NCBI GenBank assembly: GCA_963761905.1
Contig: CAVXIQ010000001.1
Span: 248,001 to 312,000 of the forward strand
Direction: 5' to 3'
DNA: 64,000 nt
DNA from: Gaiellasilicea sp963761905
Lineage (GTDB): Bacteria > Actinomycetota > Thermoleophilia > Gaiellales > Gaiellaceae
Below the pieces are notes generated by a model, which saw nothing but the letters and a program-made list of their open reading frames with translations, was not told where the DNA came from and did not search any database. Below, piece by piece: positions 63,824 to 64,000 of the stretch. The translations under genes were made by a program, and so were the position numbers. Position 1 is the first letter of the stretch. Each line of letters starts with the position of its first letter.

Positions 63824-64000
63824 GGAGTCGGGCGCTGTGTGCGGCCGCGCTTGCGCAGGGTCGCCGTGCGCTTGGCGAGCAACGCCGCGGCGAGCTTCGG
63901 GCCGTGCGTCCGCGTGGCCTCGAGCATCTGCCTGCGCTGAGCCGGCGGAAGCCGGCGCCAGAGCTCCATCGCGGTCAGCGCGACGCCGAGCGGATTCGTG
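63820..64000 (-). CDS. Conserved hypothetical protein (5' part outside window)
   Basis: The last 59 residues are visible: a helical region (LTAMELWRRLPPAQRRQMLEA) and a basic tail (AALLAKRTATLRKRGRTQ). No function is recognised. Its stop shares CTAG with the end of sucA. The start lies beyond the window. Confidence 0.6.
   Translation of the reverse strand, partial: TNPLGVALTAMELWRRLPPAQRRQMLEATRTHGPKLAAALLAKRTATLRKRGRTQRPTP

Overview
The window is high-GC bacterial DNA with actinobacterial gene content. It carries a SigA-type primary sigma factor, a large RNase E/G with basic RGG-like repeats, a tandem-GNAT protein resembling mycothiol synthase, an arsenate reductase of the type used with mycothiol, and many genes that look leaderless (a TANNNT box 6-7 nt before an ATG/GTG). 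The class is an inference: a deep-branching actinobacterial group such as Thermoleophilia would fit, but nothing here proves it. No CRISPR array, insertion sequence, prophage, rRNA or replication origin was seen.

The sequence carries many single-base frame breaks (I count about 46), mostly one extra base. They fall in genes that must be intact, such as ileS (about ten breaks), tig, mreC, mrdA and sucA. Conserved protein sequence continues in another frame after each break. I read them as consensus or assembly errors and annotate these genes at full span. They are dense at 0.5-16 kb and 29.5-30.2 kb and nearly absent at 30.6-39.5 kb and 42-55 kb.

Layout. 0-3 kb: a cyclic-nucleotide-binding protein (cut by the edge) with a small acidic partner ORF, a Nudix hydrolase, a lipid kinase, a DUF2231 membrane protein and thioredoxin. 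3-11.4 kb: ileS followed without gaps by two family-2 glycosyltransferases, a Gfo/Idh dehydrogenase, a GT4 glycosyltransferase and a flippase, which together look like a surface-glycan operon. 11.4-17.3 kb: ispH, a giant multi-GAF/PAS histidine kinase with a receiver-only partner, and a CAP-domain protein. 17.4-25.1 kb: six tRNA genes (Pro, Gly, Arg, His, Arg, Leu) between metabolic and membrane genes. 25.1-31 kb: phosphatases, tig-clpP-clpX, an HxlR-type regulator with a palindromic operator, and two tandem hot-dog thioesterases. 31-37.8 kb: valS-folC-small membrane protein-zinc ribbon-ndk-methyltransferase-maf. 37.9-44.4 kb: the cell-shape operon mreB-mreC-mreD-mrdA-rodA plus a sixth, uncharacterised gene. 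44.4-47.9 kb: a looser set of accessory enzymes. 48-53.9 kb: rne, rplU-rpmA-obgE-nadD-rsfS. 53.9-64 kb: a secreted Asp-box protein with RTX-like repeats, tRNA-Ala, oxidoreductase, DUF72, a secreted glycosidase-like protein, the sigma factor, and the 2-oxoglutarate dehydrogenase E1 gene.

The most interesting signals are regulatory and translational: two genes whose only sensible start is CTG inside a CTGA stop-start overlap, divergent leaderless promoters whose -10 boxes overlap, a compact HxlR-type switch, three convergent gene pairs that share one CTAG as both stop codons, and a tRNA abutting an mRNA start by 3 nt.
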